A stretch of DNA of 64,000 bases from Tetmemena sp. SeJ-2015. Lineage: Eukaryota > Ciliophora > Spirotrichea > Sporadotrichida > Oxytrichidae. The notes under the pieces were generated by a model, which ran no database searches, had not been told where the DNA came from, and saw only the letters and a program-made list of their open reading frames with translations. Shown piece by piece: positions 59,971-64,000 of the stretch; position 1 is the stretch's first letter, and the number at the start of each line of letters is the position of its first letter. The stretch is taken from assembly GCA_027382625.1 (NCBI GenBank), contig JAJKFJ010021549.1:1-64000 (forward strand), in the 5' to 3' direction. The translations under genes were made by a program, and so were the position numbers.

Positions 59971-60419
59971 AAGTTGTTTAAATTATTTCATCATTAAAGA
60001 TCTTTTTATTTCTCTATCTTAAAAGAGGTCAACTGGCTATGTAGTTGTTGCATCTTTTAATATATTAAAGTATTTTCACAATATGCTAACTTCGTTATGA
60101 AATCTTCTGAAGATTAAGATAGTAGCCGAATTCCTTGATATTTAATTGACAATAAGTAGGACAAATTATATTTATAAAGTACAATTATAATATAATTTAT
60201 GTTCATTATTTCTCTAATCCTATTTTAAATAGCGAAATTCTGACTAAATATAAATTATAGTAAAGTATTATAATTTATCTTGAGGTCATCTCTATGATTT
60301 TAATTATTTTTACATATCATTATCTCTCTTCAAAAGTTAATTTTTTCAAATGATTTTTGAATAATAATTAATAAACTTTCTTACCTTCTAAAATCCCTTT
60401 AAGAAAATACACCTTATCT
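59971..60419. other. Intergenic, strongly AT-rich
   Basis: About 450 bp before the MAP kinase start. No coding pattern; several TATA-like runs but no specific element can be claimed. Confidence 0.5.
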
Positions 60420-61888
60420 ATGCTTTACAAAAAATTTGGACTGAAACCACTCTCTAATGCCCAAGAGTACAGAATATCTCAAGACATGGGAGGAGAGGAC
60501 AGACTCTTCATCGACAATAAGTACAAAGTCATTAAACAAAGTAAGTTTTCAATAAAATATCTTAATCTCTTACAATAGTCGGTTATGGAGCAACCTCCAC
60601 TGTCTATAAAGCTGAAAGCTCCACTGAAGATAAGAAGGGCTTTGTAGCTATCAAGAAAATTAATCGCCTTTTTGAACACACGGCCTTCGCAAACAGAGCC
60701 ATGAGAGAGCTCAGGATACTGAGAGCACTAGGTCCTCATGATAATGTAAGTTAACAGAATCAATTTATTCCCTTGGGGGACCATAATCTCACTACATTTT
60801 TAGATCATTTCTATTCGCGATATTCAGAAGCCTATGAATCTCAAATACTTTAACGAGCTGCACGTAGTTACAGACTACTTTGAATCTGACTTGCATGATG
60901 TCATCCGTTAAAACAGGCATATATCAAGAGCTCATAAGCAAAACTTTCTCTATCAAATCTTGAGAGGGCTCAAGTACATCCATTCGGCTGGAGTCATTCA
61001 CAGACAATTTTATAAATGATTGCCTAAAATATTTTTACCAGAGATATCAAGCCTCAGAATATTCTTGTGAACAAGAACTTTGATGTCAAAATTTGCGACT
61101 TTGGGCTGGCTACAATAAAGAACAAAGAGATTAACAAAAACTATGAGCTCACGGGCTATGTAGTTACTCGCTGGTTCAGAGCACCTGAGCTTCTGCTGAA
61201 GTATCAGTCCTAAACCTACAGTGCTAAAATTGATATGTGGTCAGTGGGCTGTATACTCGCAGAGCTCTATCTCGGAGAAGTCCTCTTCGGTAAAAAGCAA
61301 AGCTACAACTAGCTGAAGAAGTTAGTAAAGCTACTGGGACTACCACCTAAACATCTCATGGACTAGATTACAGATCTTAATCTTAAGGAAGCTTTAAAAA
61401 CTCTCTCATAAAGGGAGGAGCGTATAGACTTCTAAGAGCTTATCCCAGACATAGAACCTGATGCTTTGGATTTACTTCAAAGGCTACTAGAGTATGATCC
61501 TGAGTGCAGACTCACAGCAGAACAGGCCCTAAGTCATAAGTTCTTTGCAGAGCTTCACGAACCTAATGACGAACCAATTTCGCCTCCTCTTTCGTTCTTC
61601 GATTTCTAATTCGAGGAATATACCCTGAGCAAAGATATCTTAAGAGAACTGATTCTTGATGAAATCACTCTCTATCAAAGTACAGAGGCAAGAATTTATT
61701 ATGAAAAATGTTCAAAAGCCTATCCAGAAGGAGTTCTTGAACTACTCTATTAGAGGAGAGAGTCAACATGCTGCTATAAAGAGAGTGAGGATTCAGACTT
61801 AGATGAACTTTCAGATCTAGATACTTAATCTTCTTCGGTGACATCATCTCCAGAGCAAAATAAGCTTCCCAGTGTCTAGTAAAATTGA
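60420..61888 (+). CDS. MAP kinase with TGY activation motif
   Basis: ATG 60420 opens a complete kinase. The glycine loop is [12 protein letters not shown] (completed across intron 60541-60578), the ATP lysine is in VAIKKI, and a second intron is 60746-60803. The catalytic loop HRDIKPQN is split by an IES (61001-61038). [20 protein letters not shown] and [17 protein letters not shown] follow. The activation loop carries T-G-Y, the form of p38 kinases, where ERK-type kinases have T-E-Y. The domain ends with the usual common MAPK C-lobe, then an acidic tail, to TGA 61886-61888. It is about 420 residues when processed. Expected to be activated by dual phosphorylation in a stress or mating cascade; the upstream kinase is unknown. 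Confidence 0.9.
60541..60578 (+). other. Intron, 38 nt, in the MAP kinase glycine loop
   Basis: GTAAGT...CAATAG. Splicing completes the Ile codon of IGYGATSTV. Confidence 0.85.
60746..60803 (+). other. Intron, 58 nt, in the MAP kinase
   Basis: GTAAGT...TTTTAG. Splicing joins LGPHDN to IISIRDI in frame. Confidence 0.85.
61001..61038. other. IES, 38 bp, pointer CAGA, in the kinase catalytic loop
   Basis: CAGA at 61001-61004 and 61039-61042. The insert has no GT-AG ends. Excision gives VIHRDIKPQN exactly, so its boundaries are known from one of the most conserved motifs in biology. Confidence 0.9.
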
Positions 61889-62091
61889 AACCTTAATCTT
61901 GAAGAGATTTATATATATCATATACTATAACCATAATCATCTATTTATTTTGTAGCCTAATTTAGCTTTCAATCTCAAACTTTAAAGAGAGAGAATACAA
62001 AACTTCATGCTTCTCACAATTTAAATAAAGAAGAGACTCATCTACAAAATAGATATAGCTTCTCTTTCTAAAATGACACAACTTGTCCTGC

Positions 62092-62901
62092 TCACAAGTA
62101 ATTGTCTGGTATATTTATTAGCCTATTAAACCTTTCCTCGTTAAATTTCTCTTCTAGGAGCTTCTTTACATCAGTTTCTATAACTGCAAAATCTACTCCT
62201 GGGTGGTAGTAGTGCTTGACTTCTCCATATCTGTTGCATAAAAACTAAAACAGCTTTGAGAAACAAATGATTAGTCCTACCTTAGAGTTATTTTCCTTTA
62301 TCCTGTTAGCTTTACTGTATTTTCTGACGAATAGTCTTGAGTTACGCTTCAAAAATTTGTACAAAACGTGCATCTCAGTTCCATTCACATCGAGCTAACA
62401 TAAGAAGAGTGAGTTATGGTAACAATGAAGTTAATCTTACCTTTTCAATAAAGCGCCAATAGGGTTACTGAACTGCGGGATTATATAAATTGATGGCTTT
62501 GAGGCTAGTTAAGATATCTCTGTTCCTAATTGGGTTCCCACTTTCAACATCGCTAGGGAAAGTAAGATAAACGCTGAACCCACGCTCACCATATTTATCA
62601 GTCATCATCTTCAGTTTTTAAACATGCTCGTTTTGCTCAAGTTTTTACTTATCTTCTGCGCTTGTGTTCATTACCAAAATAACCTAAGCAGATGAAATGT
62701 TAGACTCATTAAGAGGTCGCAAGTCTTTGAAATTTTAAGTATTCTGAGGAGCATCTTCGAACATACCTTATCTCGATCAAGTTCTCCAATGGTTCTCTGT
62801 GTTTCACAATCAATAAGCTTAACTTTAATTTGCTTGAGAGACCAGAAAGGGTTATCTACGTGGTCTCTGCCACCTCTCATTAAATCGAGTGTTGCTCCCA
62901 T
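62092..62901 (-). CDS. Glutathione-peroxidase-like protein lacking the catalytic Cys/Sec
   Basis: ATG 62901 to TGA 62094-62092 with three introns: 62684-62766, one near 62404-62449, and a 27-nt one near 62254-62280. The chain follows the thioredoxin-like GPx fold: VILVMNTSAEDKQ, LKMMTDKYGERGFSVYLTFP, NRDILTSLKAINLYNPAVQQ, IEKLDVNGTEMHVLYKFLKR, and FLCNRYGEVKHYYHPGVD. FIEKLDVNG...LYKFLK is diagnostic. At the site where active enzymes have N-x-x-S/A-x-C/U-G, this protein has NTSAEDK, so the peroxidatic residue is replaced. The N-terminus also has an extra segment (GGRDHVDNPFWSLKQIKV). I infer loss of peroxidase activity and perhaps a redox-independent role. Confidence 0.75.
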
Positions 62902-63048
62902 TTAAATTTTTATAATTTTAACTAATGGTTATTAAATTAATTCTAATTAACTTCACAGTATATATTTACAGAAATGAAATTCCTTTCTTCTCTCTTCATA
63001 ATCAATTCTTATTTATTCTCTATCCCAAATTTTCTTCTCATTTTTGAT

Positions 63049-63351
63049 TCAGCTATCCTATTCCTGATCTGCTGCTGCTCCCTCATTCAAATTGTTGAGA
63101 TTGAAATCATTCTGGATCGCATGTTGTACAATTTTAAGTGATTGGAAGTATTTTTCAATGCATTCATCAACCATGAATTATTATTCCTTGGTCAGCCCTC
63201 TCTTACTCATCGTCATATCTGCTTACTATTGATTTGCTTTGCGCTTGAAGACATGCTAGAAACACATCTCACCCATAGTATGTAAATTGAAGGTTAACAA
63301 AGTTCTATCCAAATTCTTAAAGAATGGACTCTCATTTCCTCCCCCTTGCAT
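63049..63351 (-). CDS. Small helical protein, Tim8/13-like with degenerate cysteines
   Basis: A 100-residue uninterrupted frame from ATG 63351 to TGA 63051-63049. It opens with Gly/Asn, then FNLHTMGEMCFQHVFKRK, a loop, and LTKEQQFMVDECIEKYFQSL. The layout of two helices with a Cys near the end of the first and start of the second, and the phrase LTxEQxxxVDECxxKYF, recall small Tim chaperones of the mitochondrial intermembrane space, which carry twin Cx3C motifs. Here only one Cys of each pair remains, so the disulfides would be absent. The family guess is tentative; it could be another small helical protein. Confidence 0.45.
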
Positions 63352-63453
63352 TTTAAATTAACTTCACTTAGTAATTAAATTATAAAGAAATCAAAGAAGC
63401 GAAACCACTTCCTAAAACCAAACTAATTCATATTTTAAAATCAATCAAACTGT

Positions 63454-63800
63454 TCAATTAAAACTCAGGATTGAGTCTGACACATCTGACTTTTTGGAGA
63501 TGTGGAATTTATCGGGCTGCCAAATCTTTCTCTTACTCATGTCCTTAAGCATATTTAGGGTAGAGCTGAAGTTGTCCTCTTTGAAAACTTTGAGCACTGA
63601 AGGAGACAAGAAGTTACTGTGGTCGTGCTCAAATTATTCTCTTTAAGTTTCCATTAGAGATTAGATCCTATAAAAAATATTGTGTCATAAAAGCTATATC
63701 TTCCTTACTCTGGTATGTCCTTAACTCCAATCCGAATAAGGTCTAGATAGTAATCCACAGCTAACTTTATTTCCTCTTCTTTTCTTCTTATTGTGCTCAT
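63454..63800 (-). CDS. Small uncharacterised protein, about 101 residues
   Basis: ATG 63800 opens MSTIRRKEEEIKLAVDYYLD, and a 41-nt intron (63668-63708; GTAAGG...TTATAG) joins GVKDIPE to IQSLMETQREQFEHDHSN in frame. The rest reads FLSPSVLKVFKEDNFSSTLN, MLKDMSKRKIWQPDKF and ends DSILSFN at TGA 63456-63454. The clean splice fixes the gene model. It is helical at the start and has no membrane segment. No family recognised. Confidence 0.65.
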
Positions 63801-63827
63801 TCTATAATTAGGAGTTAAACAAATATA

Positions 63828-64000
63828 TCAAAATTACTCATCTTCTCTTTCAGGCTTTGTTTGCTTATACCATTTCTGATCCTCACTCTCACATTAACTC
63901 ACTATACGATTCAAGGTTTGAAATTGAGCCTCAGTATAGCTGGAGAAGTTAGGTAACTGCTCACTTTGCGCTTTGTCAGCATTCTGCAGGTTAGTTAAGT
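63828..64000 (-). CDS. 3' end of a gene cut by the window edge
   Basis: The minus strand is open from the window end with NADKAQSEQLPNFSSYTEAQ, TLNRIVSQCESEDQKWYKQT and KPEREDEQF to TGA 63830-63828. The acidic-basic polar tail looks like a protein C-terminus. Start and family unknown. Confidence 0.45.

Noticed and set aside
1..64000. Reading the window with the standard genetic code
   Set aside because: ISOC, MORN, MAPK and TBC domains are cut at conserved Gln-compatible positions by TAA/TAG; only TGA ends match family lengths.
1..64000. tRNA or rRNA genes
   Set aside because: No cloverleaf with A and B boxes or rRNA signature was noticed by eye; a tRNA scan would be decisive and was not possible.

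Overview
The window is best read as germline (micronuclear) DNA of a hypotrich ciliate of the Oxytricha/Stylonychia/Tetmemena kind. Two independent signs support this. First, every recognisable gene reads through TAA and TAG as glutamine and stops only at TGA. Second, many genes are interrupted by short AT-rich segments that are not GT-AG introns. These lie between direct repeats of 3-8 bp (pointers), and removing one repeat plus the insert restores a conserved motif: the MAP kinase HRD loop, a MORN repeat, a CCCH finger gene, a GTPase. They behave as internal eliminated sequences (IESs) between macronuclear-destined segments (MDSs). True introns are also present and very short, about 27-90 bp with GT-AG ends. 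Reading with the standard code breaks nearly all genes, so most conventional ORFs are meaningless.

Layout. 1-1380 holds an 817-bp fold-back transposon with 145-bp inverted repeats and an 8-bp target duplication. 1402-5555 is a scrambled cyclic-nucleotide-gated channel gene: its start MDS is inverted inside the gene, one MDS is displaced 2.6 kb downstream, and the 3' third is inverted. 5.6-11.2 kb has two minus-strand genes: a beta-propeller membrane protein and a long uncharacterised protein. 11.3-22.1 kb is plus-strand: a TBC1D23-like TBC/rhodanese protein, a small hypothetical, a secreted Gln-rich protein, a P-loop GTPase, an isochorismatase-fold hydrolase and an EF-hand-like protein. 22.2-25.9 kb has an organellar-type ribosomal protein uL1 and an unknown helical protein on the minus strand. 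26.4-34.2 kb has two unknown proteins, a tetraspanin-like protein (minus), a CCCH zinc-finger protein and a SAC3/GANP mRNA-export protein. 34.2-43.1 kb is minus-strand: CLN3/battenin, an INO80E-like coiled-coil protein, an FG-rich nucleoporin-like protein, a Q/N-rich protein and a SHAQKYF-class MYB protein. 43.3-52.2 kb has a hypothetical protein, a nine-repeat MORN protein (minus) and long low-complexity hypotheticals. 52.2-56.8 kb has a trichohyalin-like coiled-coil protein and a conserved unknown (both minus). 56.9-61.9 kb has a 3-kb hypothetical and a TGY-type MAP kinase. 62.1-64 kb has a glutathione-peroxidase-like protein lacking its catalytic residue, a small Tim-like protein and two small minus-strand proteins.

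The genes do not form an operon or pathway. They look like neighbouring precursors of separate or two-gene macronuclear nanochromosomes, packed tightly with convergent stops as close as about 30 bp. Functions range over vesicle traffic (TBC1D23, CLN3), mRNA export and nuclear pore (SAC3, FG protein), signalling (CNG channel, MAPK, GTPase) and cilia or cortex (MORN, trichohyalin-like). CDS coordinates give the outer limits of a locus including introns and IESs; where a frame could not be followed through a junction the entry says so.
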